Source: Hemerocallis citrina
Lineage: Eukaryota; Streptophyta; Magnoliopsida; Asparagales; Asphodelaceae
Length of the DNA: 64,000 nt
Assembly: GCA_017893485.1 (NCBI GenBank)
Contig: JACEHZ010000211.1
Coordinates: 1,021,475-1,085,474 of the forward strand
Direction of reading: 5' to 3'
The notes beneath the pieces are model-generated. The model saw only the letters and a list, made by a program, of their open reading frames with translations. It was not told the DNA's origin and made no database searches. Shown here in pieces: positions 9,586 through 20,902 of this stretch. The first letter of the stretch is position 1, and every line of letters begins with the position of its first letter. Made by a program: the position numbers and the translations under genes.

Positions 9586-12496
9586 ATGGACTATAAAATT
9601 CCAATTTGGTTGTATTATGGGGGGGAAATAGTTGAAGACCGAACTATAGGATTTTGCTATAAAGGTGTACAACCGGTGATAGTTTGGGCCAATCGGAATA
9701 TAAAAATGCAAGAATTGGTAGACAAGGTATACGAAGTTACTAAATGGGATAAGAGTGAATAGAGTGTTCATATTAAAGCTAAGTATGCAGCTGGAAGAGG
9801 CAAAGGAGGCCCTATTTTTATGTCAGTACCTATAGTTGATGATGACTCATTAGTTGCAATGATAGCTAGGTCGCTTGATCCATACAGTAGTTGGTCTGCA
9901 ATGGAATTATATATAGAGCAAGCCAAGATTCACACACGTAGTGCAGATGTTGGTCATGTTTCAACTCCAATAGCCGAAGTACAGACCTCTCAGATGAATC
10001 TTAATGATCCGATACATTTGACTATCAGTTTGTCTCCTCCACATGGTGAAATATTGACAACTCAAAGTACATTTGGTCTTGCAGAAGATGAAATCCCAAT
10101 TCCTTCCAATTTTATACGCAATCTCGTTGAAAATGAAAATATTATTGAAACCTTCGAGCATGCTTTGGTTAACAATGACCTCATAGAAGATGAAGAACAT
10201 GAAGAAGAGGTTGAAGATGTAGTGGACGGTGAAGATGAAGAAGAAGAAAATGTGGACGTTCATGATGCGAATCCTTACGTTAATGTAGCTAACGTAGTTA
10301 ATGATTTGCAACAAAATGTGGAACACGTAGTCCCGATGACCCAATTGGTTTCATCAACTGTTCATGATATTAGACAAGTTGAATTGGGTAACATTGCTAG
10401 AGTATACCACTTTGGGGAAGAGTCATCCACTCATCTGATCAACGTGACTTGTATATTGGCCAGAAATTCACAAGCAAAGATGTCGTGATAAATGCAGTGA
10501 AAATTTTCAACATCAAGGAACATCGAGAATATGTTACGGTCAGATCAAATAAAACCATATTTGATGTTAAATGTAAAATGGCACCAAGGGTTAGAACAAT
10601 ATCGGAACAAAGAACACATCCCGATGTGGTACATCCAGGCTGTCCTTGGAGATTTTGTGCAATGATTCCAACTAGACAGACCCACTTTGTTGTGACGAAA
10701 TTAGGAGGTTCTCATACCTGCATTAATCCAACATTGACACAGGATCACAGGAAAGTTGACTCCAAATTAGTTTCAAATTTAATTTTGCATGTTGTGAAGG
10801 CACAAATAAGTATAACTCCAAAGACGATCATTGAGATAGTGTTGAAAGACGTCAATTATAAGATTTCTTACAACAAGGCATGGCGGAGGAAACAAAGAGC
10901 AATTGAGAGGCTCTATGGTGGGTTCGCCGAAGCATATACGAAGTTGCCTCTTCTATTATCAGCACTGCAAGCTTCAAACCCGGGTACATATGTAAAATGG
11001 GATAAAGTTCCGTCCGGACCAGGTGAGGAGACATTTAAGAGAGTTTTCTGGAGTTTTGCAGCTTCATTAGAAGGATTCAAGTCTTGCAGACCGGTAATAA
11101 GTATTGATGGTACACATTTGTACGGTAAATATAAGAGATGTTTACTGATAGCGGTGGCCCCTGATGCTAGTGATCGGCTATTTCCATTCGCCTTCGCCAT
11201 AGTCGATGCAGAAAGTATAGAAAATTGGACTTGGTTCATGAGCTATATTCGATACTACGTCACGGACCGTCAAGGGCTATGCGTAATCTCCGATCGTCAT
11301 GCCGGTATTCTCTAGTGCATGGAGTTGCAAAACGGAGCTTGGAATGAGCCACATGCTTATCACCGTTACTGCATGCGTCATTTTGCTACGAAATTTTTTT
11401 CAAAATTTGGTAATAAAGAGTTGAGGAACAAGATGAAGTTTGTTTCGTGTCAAAAACAACCCAAAAAGCTCCAAAAGGGAATGGCAGAGATTGAGTCGGT
11501 GAAGGTCGAGGCGTACAATTGGCTAAAGGAGAAACCAATAGAGAAATGGGCATTAGCCGCAGATGGAGGTCGTCGGTACGGTATCATGACTACAAATAGT
11601 AGTGAATGTTTTAATTCTGTGTTGAAGGGGGTACGGAGCTTGCCCGTTACAGCTATTGTTGAGATGATATTCTGTCGTCTTAATAGTTACTTCACTGAAC
11701 GTCGTCAGGCCGCACAGAAAATGATAATTGATGGGAAAGAGTGGTCCCCACATGTTGAAGCTCTGCTTGATAAATGCCGAGAGAGAGCTAACTCACACGA
11801 AGCTATAATGTTCCATCATAGCCCCGGTGTATTTCAAGTTAAAACAGGTATTAGATTTGAAAGAAATCGACAAAAGGGTGGAAACCTGCATACGGTCGAC
11901 TTAGGAGCCCGTACTTGTACCTGTCATAAATTCCAGCTTTACCATTTGCCTTGTTCTCATGTTTTAGCCGCTTGTGCATCCAGGGCTTTGGATTATCGGC
12001 CTTATGTTGACCCTTTCTATTCTACCGATTGCTTATTTCGCACTTGGCAACCAACTTTCAATCCAATCCAAGATGAAGCTTACTGGCTTGCACAATTGGG
12101 ACCAACACTGAAAGCGGATGACACACTCAGAAGATGTCGGAAAGGTAGACCTAGATCTACGCGGATTCGGAATGACATGGATGTTACAGACGGAGTTGCT
12201 ACAAGGATAACCTGTTCCGAATGCAATCAAACAGGACATAATAAGCGCCGATGTACGAAGAGGAAAATCTCTGGTGGGAGTCGTACGTCGCAGGTAGTAT
12301 CGAATATTTGGTGTAGCATTTTATCATATTAACCAACATGTAATGGTGTTTGAATTGTTAATTAATTGTACATTTAAATTATTCATATTTGGTTGCAATG
12401 CAGGATGAAATCTTGAATACAACCAGTAGACGCGGAAGAGGAGGGGCTGCACGGGGTCGTCTTGCGCAAAGTCCGAGGGGCACTGCAGATAGTTGA
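9586..12496 (+). pseudogene. MULE (MudrA-type) transposase, two stops and a frameshift
   Basis: The ATG at 9586 opens a typical MULE N-terminus (IPIWLYYGG). TAG at 9760 breaks it, and the same frame resumes to 10488 through a very acidic stretch. A frameshift near 10440 leads into 10449-11315, TAG at 11313 interrupts, and the frame continues to 12293. Catalytic candidates are Asp at 11106 (SIDGTHLYGK), Asp at 11292 (ISDRH) and Glu at 11604 (NSSECFN). A SWIM zinc finger (CTCHKFQLYHLPCSH, about 11915-11965) and a CCHC knuckle (CSECNQTGHNKRRC, about 12211-12252) follow. An intron with good GT/AG borders spans 12294-12403 (phase 0); a 30-codon Arg/Gly-rich last exon ends at TGA 12494. The transposase would cut and join the element ends in the nucleus. 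Both premature stops are amber. Confidence 0.9.
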
Positions 12497-12727
12497 ATTT
12501 TGATGTATAGTTTTTGGTAGTCGAATGTTGATGTATAGATTTTGGTAGTTGGATTTTGATGTATAGATTTTGGTAGTCGACTGATTTTCTCCAATCATAT
12601 AGATTTTGAAGTTTCTCCAATCATATAAATTATAATCGCTGACCTTGTTGTATAGAAGGCTTGTAATATATAGTTTTCAATGGTTTTGTGTATCCCAATG
12701 GTATGTTTCGTTGTCTAAGTTTCATAT

Positions 12728-13985
12728 TTGGTTGTGGTATGTGTACATTTTTGATTTAAATGTTTATGTGGTGTTGAAATGTTGGGTACACTCCCATTGT
12801 TGTGAGGGAAGTGATTGTTCAAATGTTGGGGGTAGCGAGATGATTATCTTAAATGTGGTGTTGAAATGTAGCAACTGAAGTAGCAACACAAAATTTGTAT
12901 TGAGGAAGTGATCAACTACTGTGGTTTGTAGGCTAATTATGTTTATACTGTGGTCGCTAATGCCAATCGCGACCACAGCTAATATAGGTCGCGAATGGCA
13001 TCAGCGATTATGCTGTAACTATAGGGAATATGACTCAAATTGGGTCACTACTATGGCCGCGAATGCCATTAGCGACCTCAGTTAACTGTGGTCGCTAATG
13101 GCATTTGCGGCCATAGTAGTGACCCAATTTGAGTCATCTTCATAGAGAAGAAGTAGCTCTCGACCTCTTCTCTGTAAATATGACTCAAATTGGGTCACTA
13201 CTGTGGCCGCGAATGCCATTAGCGACCTCAGTTAACTGTGGTCGCTAATGGCATTTGCGGCCATAGTAGTGACCCAATTTGAGTCATCTTCACAGAGAAG
13301 AAGTAGCTCTCGACCTCTTCTCTGTAAATATGACTCAAAATGGGTCTCTACTGTGGCCGCGAATGCCATTAGTGACCGAGTCATATTTACAGAGAAGAGG
13401 TCGAGAGCTACTTCTTCTCTGTGAAGATGACTCAAATTGGGTCACTACTGTGGCCGCGAATGCCATTAGCGACCACAGTTAACTGAGGTCGCTAATGGCA
13501 TTCGCGGCCACAGTAGAGACCCATTTTGAGTCATATTTACAGAGAAGAGGTCGAGAGCTACTTCTTCTCTGTGAAGATGACTCAAATTGGGTCACTACTG
13601 TGGCCGCGAATGCCATTAGCGACCACAGTTAACTGAGATCGCTAATGGCATTCGCGGCCACAGTAGTGACCCAATTTGAGTCATATTCCTTATGGTTACA
13701 GCATAATCGCTGATGCCATTCGCGACCTATATTAGCTGTGGTCGCGATTGGCATTAGCGACCACAGTATAAACATAATTAGCCTACAAACCACAGTAGTT
13801 GATCACTTCCTCAATACAAATTTTGTGTTGCTACTTCAGTTGCTACATTTCAACACCACATTTAAGATAATCATCTCGCTACCCCAATATTTGAATAATC
13901 ACTTCCCTCACAACAATGGGAGTGTACCCAACATTTCAACACCACATAAACATTTAAATCAAAAAATGTACACATACCACAACAA
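12728..13985. repeat. 1.26-kb palindrome of hairpin units in MULE-1
   Basis: The segment reads nearly the same on both strands around about 13358, with a spacer of about 40 bp (13338-13378). Outer arms (12728-12975 and 13740-13985) are near-identical inverted copies. Inner arms contain four complete smaller palindromes, centred near 13084, 13234, 13481 and 13630, each with half-sites of the form GTGGCCGCGAATGCCATTAG / CTAATGGCATTCGCGGCCAC around CAGTTAACTG. A 42-bp linker (AGAGAAGAAGTAGCTCTCGA core) separates units. The unit matches the 60-bp palindrome in the terminal repeats (TAGCGACCTCAGTTA and its partner). It lies exactly between the 3' ends of the two converging genes. Short ORFs here are shadows of the repeat. 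Confidence 0.93.
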
Positions 13986-14152
13986 AATAAACATAAACAT
14001 TTAAACAAACATTTAAACATACCAAACTTACCATAAAAGTCGTCCACCACTAACACATTAAGAATATAACATAAGTAGCGTAAACGTGGTTACAAACTTG
14101 AAACGACAAAATACACTAATATTAGATTGGATTCTTCAATACTGCTACAAGG

Positions 14153-16358
14153 CTACGACGGGGTATAGTAATTGGGCTTGGTTCTCTTACGCACGGGCAC
14201 TCGTTTATGAGTCACTTGTGTAATTTGGAAAATTAGCATCTCGTCTGGAACTTCTTCCTCAATTTCATGTGAAGGTTGTGCTTGCTCAGGTTCTATTTCT
14301 TGTTCACGGATAACTAGTGCATGTTGCACCGTTCGTTGTGGTTCATCCGTTTGCTCATCACTATGTTCTTCTTCCCGTTCTTCGACACGTCTTTCGAGAC
14401 GTTTGCTTGATCGTGTTGCCTTCTTCTTCTTCCTTTGCTTACGAGTTGATGTGCTGTGAATGGGGGAGCTTAGCATTGCGTCAAATCTCGCCACCTCACC
14501 AACCTCCTCAATAGCCGTACGACACGGTGCGAGAATCTCGCGTGCAAGATCCTTTGCGGCTTGAGCGACATTGCTGCCAAGTACTTGTGTGCATTTCCGT
14601 GCTACAACCCAGACTTGGTCAATCTGCAAAAAGAAATACAAAAAAGATTAAGAATCTACTATGGACTATTTAATTAAACAAGTACTAAATAAGCAAACTT
14701 GACAACAACAAAATTATGTGAATCAAGAAAAAGATAAACGATCTATCATACAATTTTTCGACTCGAAGATGCCTTCGGTTGGTACATGGCTTGCAAAGAG
14801 GAATGGGCGGGTGCGGGTTCGGCCTCGGCACTTGGTATAGGCAATTGGACACCGGTGGGCATTGATGTACGGGGCGCCACATACAAACGGGTGATCCGTT
14901 GATACCAAGATAGGTACGCAGCTTGGAGTGATCCGTCATATGGAGGAATACCTGTTATAACAGTAGCATGCCTCTGCTCATTCCAAGAGTTCACATGAAC
15001 TTGATGATGTGAAGCCCAATCATGGTCGGGGACACGACCAACCCCTTTCACTTTGTGCAGGAGAGTGTCGTATGATCGCGGTGGGGGGATGTCTTGTTGT
15101 AGTCCAAATTGACGAAGCACGCGGTCGGGGAAGTACATCTCCACAATACTGAAATTGACAAGCGGTGATCTGGTCAACCAAAGATTGCTATGTTCGGTAC
15201 AGATGGGAGGTAATCTTTCCAATCGGTTGTTGGAGTATGGTTCCCAAACAACAAACTCCTCTCTCAGCATATCCAGCTCATCTCTATAGTAGGTTACCAC
15301 CCCACGTGGGTTATTTCTCCACGTATGCCCCCCGAACCAATATACTGCGATGGGAGCCAACATGTCGGCATTCGCTGCGTCCCTCATCCACCCACCTGAT
15401 TGCCGGGTGATGCGAGGTCTACCTAAGTGTAAGTGTTCCCAACACCAGATCTGGAGCAGCAGCATCGATCGGACCAGTCATCTCTTTCGCCATCAATGCC
15501 CGCTACATAGACTTCTGTATAAGGAGGCTAGCGCTACACTACCCTAGCTTTATTGCCGAACTCTTGTCAAATCACCAATAAACGGCAAATACATTATAGG
15601 TACAACGTCACCCGTGGAGTTCAGAAAGAGAACACCTCTGAATATTGTCATCAGATAAGCCTTAGTGTAGCATTCAATATCATAATCACTGGAATTGTTG
15701 GTTAGGAAATTTTTAAATGTTCTCTTCAACCAACTTAGTCGAATTGAGACCCCATCAAATGTGCTATCATCCGGCACCCGACCAAGGAAGTCCTCCACAA
15801 GTTGTTCCTTATTGAAAGCCATTGTTCCCGTGACCGCGAATCCATCAACTGGTAGTCCAGATATAACCGCGATATCCTGAAGTGTGACGGTCATCTCTCC
15901 AACGCCAAGATGAAACGTATGTGTTTCCGGCCTCCATCGCTCGAGTAAGGCTGTTAGTAGTTGTCTGTCGAGCTTGGTTTTTTCTATTAGACCTAAACCA
16001 TAGAAGCCGGCCTGAACAAGGAGTTGGTGTGTTAGTGGATGCATAGGCAATGTCTCATGCGTGCGGAAACTACACTCTCGGGATGTACCGTCCCACACCC
16101 GTTGGGATCTATGTGTCCGCTGCAACGTCAATAACGTCGGGTCATGAGGGCCTGGTCCCACAAGTGCAGCATGAGAAGAACTAGCTTCACTGGACGGTGC
16201 AGACGTAGACGGGACATTGCCTTGGCCACCCTGAGGATAAAATATACTATGTTTAGTGAACACTCCATATGTTGGCATATACTATTTAAACATTACAAAA
16301 TAATAGTTCATACCCCAGGCCTAGCACTCCTTGATCCCGCTCCCATCGTTCTGACCAT
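14153..16358 (-). pseudogene. Plant mobile domain (MAIN-like) protein gene carried by MULE-1, broken
   Basis: Exon 1 is 16358-16314 (15 codons), with intron donor GGG|GTATGA and acceptor TCCTCAG|GGT. Exon 2 starts at 16230 and carries the PMD core: LLVQAGFYGLGLIEKTKLDR, HTFHLGVGEMTVTLQDIAVI, SGLPVDG, then LLLQIWCWEHLHLGRP and an Arg/Pro-rich tail ending at 14752. A last exon (14623-14153), after an intron with donor ATT|GTATG and acceptor TTTGCAG, is rich in basic and acidic runs. Two stops (TAA, TAG) and two compensating frameshifts disable it between about 15550 and 15470. PMD proteins occur as host factors (MAIN, MAIL1) and inside transposons; their role for the transposon is unknown. It reads inward from the right terminal repeat, convergent with the transposase. 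Confidence 0.88.
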
Positions 16359-17641
16359 ATTTGAGTAGATCACCTATCAAAGTATAAGCAAACAAGTAAG
16401 TATGATAAGTACTCACTTAACACAAAGAACTAAATCACTAAAATGTTGAGAGTGTTCATATGTCGTCGAAGAAGTACTCATTCAACCAATTTGGTATGAT
16501 ATCTTGTCAAAGTACATTATCATATATAAAATACATGTCATTAACATTAATAGATAGGTCATGATATTTTTTGGGCTACTAGCATGTCAGCAAGAACAAT
16601 TCAATTCACCTTCCATGTTATATTTTCATATTTGTGCAGTTTAGAGTATTTTTCTTTTAGCAGAACCTTTTTTCAATGGTGTTGACGATGGATCTGTGGT
16701 ACGAAAAAGATTGCTATTATTGTCCGTACCTCAGCCTTATTATAAATTCAATATGGTGTAAGACCTTATTCTAATTTCTTATGCTATTTGTGCCTTGAAC
16801 ATGATACACATAATATTGACATAAGAGTTAAAACCTGAACACATTCATCTTAGAAGCATTACTACTTATACTCTGTAGCCCCTTTGGTTGTTATCTAAAT
16901 ATCTACTGAACATTCTCAATTTGCAGGAGATGGGAATACATGAGAATAGATCATAGTGAACAACTTGATGATGGTTGTGTTTAGTCTTTAGGAAAAGAAA
17001 GAAAACATGTTCAGGCTTGTGCTCTAAATTGGATTATGATGGTTCTATTATGTGTGTTCTATGTTTTTGTTTCATTATGTTCTCTCTAGATTTTTATTCA
17101 CTTTAGTTCGACATGAAAGTTAATTTCAATACAATTATAATGCATGGCATAAATAAGGTCATCTTTTACTAACTAATCAAATTTGAGGTGTGCTTAATTG
17201 AGTAAAATGTTTCATACTCTCTGTATAAGATTTCTTACTCATAAATTCACAGACACGTATTTATAAGATATGGATCTGTTTCAATACATATTGATTTGCA
17301 CACTTCTCTTAAAATATGAACAAAACAGTTCTTATTCCCAAGTGCAGAATCAAAACTAATAAATACCACAACACTTGAGCATGGACATTGACATTCATAT
17401 CAAACTAATTCCGGAATTTTATCCTGTATGCTCTTCAATTCTTCTTTTAAGCATAAATTAATTCCATGTAATGTGTATGTTGTCTACAACACAAATTTTC
17501 CTAACTTACTATCCAACACTAAGTATTCCTCAAAAGATATCCAATTCCTCAAAAATATCTCAATAAACAAACAACCAATTTGGGTCACATTATTAACAAC
17601 AAGTGCAAAAAAAATTGTAATCAACACCGACAATCAACCAT
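16359..17641 (-). other. Probable leader intron of the PMD gene
   Basis: I see no coding sequence. On the minus strand a donor-like ACGAG|GTATGCC lies in the right terminal repeat near 17665 and an acceptor-like TTTGATAG|GTGATC near 16376, just ahead of the first ATG at 16358. This mirrors the arrangement in front of the transposase. Splicing is inferred. Confidence 0.35.
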
Positions 17642-18194
17642 CACAATACTATACTAGGCATACCTCGTTAGGGTTTGGAGTTTGGAGTTGATATGGGGAT
17701 TTCCAAATTCTTTACGAATGGCGGAGATTTGGCGATTACACGATCTGTGAGGAGGGAGATCGGGTGGGGAAAAAGGATACTTGAATTAATTGATTTTTGG
17801 GAGAGAAATTAGGGTTTTGGGGAGATACGAAGGGCCGCTATTGGGGAAGAAGGGGAGAAGAAGAGATAGATTGAAATAAGAAATAAGGAAACAGTGGGGG
17901 TAGTCGTAAGTTAGAAGCGTTCGGGGGCCCATCTAAGGTCGCGATTGCCACTAGCGACCTCAGTTAGAAGAGGTCGCTAGTGCCAATAGCGACCAGTCCA
18001 TTAACTCTTCAGCCTTAATCCCCTTCGAACACAGCCAAGTGTGGGGGCACAAAATTCCTATCTATGAAGAGGTCGCTATTCTCAATAGCGGCCATTGCTG
18101 ACGTGGCAGAGGCTAGCCCACCAACGCTAATAGTTTGGGACTTAGCCTAAAAACGCAAATACTATCAAAAAGTAGCCAGTACGGCAAAATTTTC
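17642..18194 (-). repeat. Right terminal inverted repeat of MULE-1
   Basis: It is the reverse complement of the left end, and its last bases on the plus strand are GTACGGCAAAATTTTC. It includes the GGTCGC/GCGACC palindrome at about 17938-17992 and a possible leader and donor for the PMD gene at its inner edge. Confidence 0.9.
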
Positions 18195-18203
18195 CTCCAA
18201 CAC
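18195..18203. repeat. Right 9-bp target-site duplication of MULE-1
   Basis: CTCCAACAC is identical to 8263-8271. The insertion point is 174 bp past the stop codon of the hydroperoxide lyase gene on its downstream side. Confidence 0.92.
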
Positions 18204-18376
18204 GTTAGCCAGTTCCTCGCCTATGTACATCCATCTGTAATTATAATCATAATATAAAAGCTAAACAGTGATAAATCGAAAAGTACCTCTCAAATCCAAT
18301 AAATAAACAAGATAATCATCGATCACAGTAATTAAGAGGAGAGTTGTTCATAATTAATTTTGCATATATTACTGCT

Positions 18377-19843
18377 CTACGACACCTTCTTCTGAACCTT
18401 AGTAATAGCACCAGACTGATCATCACACTCAAACTCATCATACCTATCGAAAATAGCAGCCACCATCAAACAAGCCGTAGCCACCACATAGTCCTTAGCC
18501 GCACACTGCTTATTCCCCGACGTCGGTGTCCCTGTTTCCGGCCCATTCGACCAATACAAATACTTGAGCAACTCCTTTCCTCCATCTTCCCTCCCTTCCA
18601 TAAACCTCTCAGGCACGAACTCATCAGGGTTTTTGAACACCACAGGGTCTCTCATTGCCAGTGGCTGATACCCACACAACAACTCACCTTTCTCCACTTG
18701 AAAGCTTGTGTCGTGCGATTTTAACACAAAGTCGGTACGCGCTCTTCCGTACTGCAACGGCACTGGTGGATTCATTCTCAGTACTTCGTATACTGTCGAC
18801 CTGACTAGTTCCATCTCCTTCACTGCTGCAAAACCCAGATTACCGTTGTTGTGCGTCGTTTTCAGTACACTGCGGACTTCTTGCCGCAGTTTTTGGCCCA
18901 ACCCAGTTCTGTCCTTGCCGATAGTAGTGATTAGAGAAGGTAAAAACACCGAGAAGCCTCCGAATGCATTGAACCCCAAGACGAACAAAATGTTGTGGAT
19001 TGCTTCCTCTTTGTTGAGATTATACTCTTTTTGCGCGCGCTCTATAACTTGTTTCCCTTCAGTCTCTACAAACTTGTACAGCTTGTTGTAGTCCCCACTG
19101 ACCAGGAAAAATGGAAAGGCGAAAGAGTGTAGGAGAAGCTCTTCAAATGGCTGAGGAATGACTCCGACTTTTACAGTCGGGAGCAGCTGAAGTGCAAGCC
19201 ATTTGTCGAGCATGATGTAACCATCATCGCCTACATCAGGCGAATTCGAAGGGTCACCTCCTACTATGCTCTTGGCTAGGAATCTGAATATGCATTTCTG
19301 TAAAGGGACAATGAAATTGCTGCAACTTCCCTTTTCTGACACCTCATTTTCGACAGTTGTGAGCATTGTGTCCAGACCAGATAGGAATTCAGACACCCAA
19401 ACCTGCGAACTGCGCTTCAGGATGTCTAAACAGAAGTTCTTGACCTGGGAGTGCGTGGGCTCAGACGGGTCTTGGTAGACGATAACACGGGTGTTGCCCG
19501 TGAACTTTACGCTAGGCATGTAGTCCCCAATAAGAATGTTCTTTTTCTCGACTACGGAAAGGTCGAAGAGGGAGGAGAAGGAGGTGCAGTCGAGCACGCA
19601 GATGACACGCGGGTCGACGCCTAGGAAGAAGGGGAATGTAGGGGGCATGTTGGTCCGGAAAACTGTACTCTTATGGGACGTCATTCGGTTCTTGAAGAAG
19701 GTATCAGGGCCTTGGAACCAAAAATAGTCGAGACGGTCCTTGAGCGGACCGACTACAGGGAGGCCATAGCCACCCGGGATCGGCCGGGTGGGGAGGGCGG
19801 TCGTGGTAGCGGCAGATGACATCATTGTTATCATCGATGACAT
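18377..19843 (-). CDS. HPL: Fatty acid 13-hydroperoxide lyase (CYP74B-like), intact
   Basis: A single-exon frame of 488 codons, the usual length for the family. The enzyme cleaves 13-hydroperoxides of linoleic and linolenic acid to C6 aldehydes and a C12 oxo-acid, the source of green-leaf volatiles. Family signatures in order: IPGGYGLPVVGPLKDRLDYF near the N-terminus, FRTNMPPTFPFF, DPSEPTHSQVKNF, the modified I-helix block FVLGFNAFGGFSVFLPSL in place of an oxygen-binding Thr motif, YEVLRMNPPVPLQYGRAR, LLCGYQPLAMRDP and the haem-ligand block SGNKQCAAKDYV (Cys at about residue 447). The block after WSNGPETGTP resembles lyase and divinyl-ether synthase rather than allene oxide synthase. The first ATG gives a short Ser/Thr-rich leader, possibly for plastid envelope targeting. 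CYP74B is favoured over other CYP74 groups by overall similarity as I recall it. No stop or frameshift is seen. Confidence 0.92.
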   Translation of the reverse strand: MSSMITMMSSAATTTALPTRPIPGGYGLPVVGPLKDRLDYFWFQGPDTFFKNRMTSHKSTVFRTNMPPTFPFFLGVDPRVICVLDCTSFSSLFDLSVVEKKNILIGDYMPSVKFTGNTRVIVYQDPSEPTHSQVKNFCLDILKRSSQVWVSEFLSGLDTMLTTVENEVSEKGSCSNFIVPLQKCIFRFLAKSIVGGDPSNSPDVGDDGYIMLDKWLALQLLPTVKVGVIPQPFEELLLHSFAFPFFLVSGDYNKLYKFVETEGKQVIERAQKEYNLNKEEAIHNILFVLGFNAFGGFSVFLPSLITTIGKDRTGLGQKLRQEVRSVLKTTHNNGNLGFAAVKEMELVRSTVYEVLRMNPPVPLQYGRARTDFVLKSHDTSFQVEKGELLCGYQPLAMRDPVVFKNPDEFVPERFMEGREDGGKELLKYLYWSNGPETGTPTSGNKQCAAKDYVVATACLMVAAIFDRYDEFECDDQSGAITKVQKKVS

Positions 19844-20306
19844 GCTTAATTATGTTGTTCACTGCCTCTGACTCTGAAACTAATTAGATATGTTATTGAG
19901 GAAATGTGAGGTCTGCAGGTCTCGTTGATTCATTGATATTTTGGTGACATAGGATTAGAGCAGGACAAGAAACAGTGGTGAATATTAAAGGTGAGGTGTG
20001 GAAAGAAAAGGAGATGGCAATTGATTGTGAGTGTGTACAGGTTTTGTGTTTGTTTGCCTCTGATGCGTGAACCACATGTTGGATTTTTTGTATTGTTTTT
20101 TTATGTGATAGGATAGAGCTCGAACCCCAGCTATATATATATATATCATGAATCATGCTATTATAAGATTGTGAGATAGTGTATTTTTTTAATATAAAAT
20201 GAACGCTTTGAATCATCAAAATTTTGATCACACCGTTCACATCATTCTACATATCATCTAAATGATGTGTACAAAATTACAAGCGATTTAGAGATTTATA
20301 GCCTAT
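19844..20306 (-). promoter_or_regulatory. Upstream region of the hydroperoxide lyase gene
   Basis: No coding sequence. A run of TATATATATATATA at about 20131-20147 lies roughly 290 bp upstream of the start codon and could serve as TATA box for leftward transcription, but it may simply be a microsatellite. Confidence 0.3.
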
Positions 20307-20314
20307 GCAGCAAA

Positions 20315-20628
20315 TAGGGCTGTAAATCGGACCGGACGGGATCGGACGACCATATGTTCAAGCTCGGGCTAAAATTCTACTCGGACGGACTTATGTCCGG
20401 CTCGGTCTAGGTCGAACAAAATTTTTATAGTCCGGACTCGGTTCGATAAAGCATCGGACCGCAATAATACTCGGACGGACTTATGTTTGGCTCAAGCTCG
20501 GTAAAGAATCAAACCTAATAATTTGTTCGAGTTCGGTTCGTATAACAGTTCGGACGGTCCACGGTCGGACCATTTCTCGAACCGGACTCGAACGGACGAC
20601 GGACCGTCCTGTTCATTTTACACCCCTA
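20315..20628. mobile_element. Non-autonomous hAT-like element, 314 bp
   Basis: An exact 8-bp direct repeat, GCAGCAAA, flanks the segment (20307-20314 and 20629-20636), as for hAT elements. The termini are imperfect inverted repeats (TAGGGCTGTAAA at the left; TAGGGGTGTAAA reading in from the right). The interior has no ORF and is packed with CGGAC/GTCCG motifs on both strands, plausible subterminal transposase-binding sites. Confidence 0.85.
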
Positions 20629-20636
20629 GCAGCAAA

Positions 20637-20902
20637 GCAGCATGAAGATGGTGCGAAATACATATATATATGCATTTATTTGAGCGCTTTGATGCATAGG
20701 CTAGAGATCTCCAACTCACTTGAAATTTTGATATTTAGTACACATCATCTACATTACATGTAGAGTGATGTGACGATGTGATCGAGATTTGGATAACTCA
20801 AATTGCTAATCTCTCAAAAAATATTTTCATCTCACCCATCTCACCTATCTCACCATCTCACCCATCTTACCATCACACACACACACACACACACACACAT
20901 AT
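20637..20902. other. Low-complexity intergenic stretch
   Basis: Nothing coding. It includes a short TA run near 20664, a CTCACCCATCT-type repeat at about 20835-20875 and a (CA)n tract at about 20876-20899. Confidence 0.5.

Larger units (their letters stand above)
8272..18194. mobile_element. MULE-1: 9.9-kb Mutator-like element with transposase and PMD gene
   Basis: The ends are long inverted repeats beginning (G)GAAAATTTTGCCGTACT, flanked by a perfect 9-bp duplication. Inside, a MULE transposase gene reads rightward from the left end and a plant-mobile-domain gene reads leftward from the right end; their 3' ends face each other across a 1.26-kb palindrome. Maize MuDR has the same plan, with two genes converging from promoters in the terminal repeats, although its second gene (mudrB) is unrelated to PMD. 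Both genes here are broken by stops and frameshifts, so this copy is not autonomous, but its ends look usable if transposase came from elsewhere. Confidence 0.93.

Noticed and set aside
9961..10344. 127-codon minus-strand ORF
   Set aside because: Antisense shadow of the acidic region of the MULE transposase.
9820..12332. Reading the two amber codons and frameshift of the MULE transposase as programmed recoding
   Set aside because: No slippery site, stem-loop or other recoding signal was seen, and the neighbouring PMD gene is decayed in the same way, so ordinary mutation is simpler.
12764..14004. Matching ORFs on opposite strands (starting MVAIGISDHS)
   Set aside because: They are the two arms of the MULE-1 palindrome; identity reflects the inverted repeat, not a conserved gene.
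18377..19843. Calling the CYP74 gene allene oxide synthase
   Set aside because: The NKQCAAKD haem block, GPETGTP and overall blocks fit hydroperoxide lyase better; AOS normally has a longer transit peptide and a different block before the Cys.
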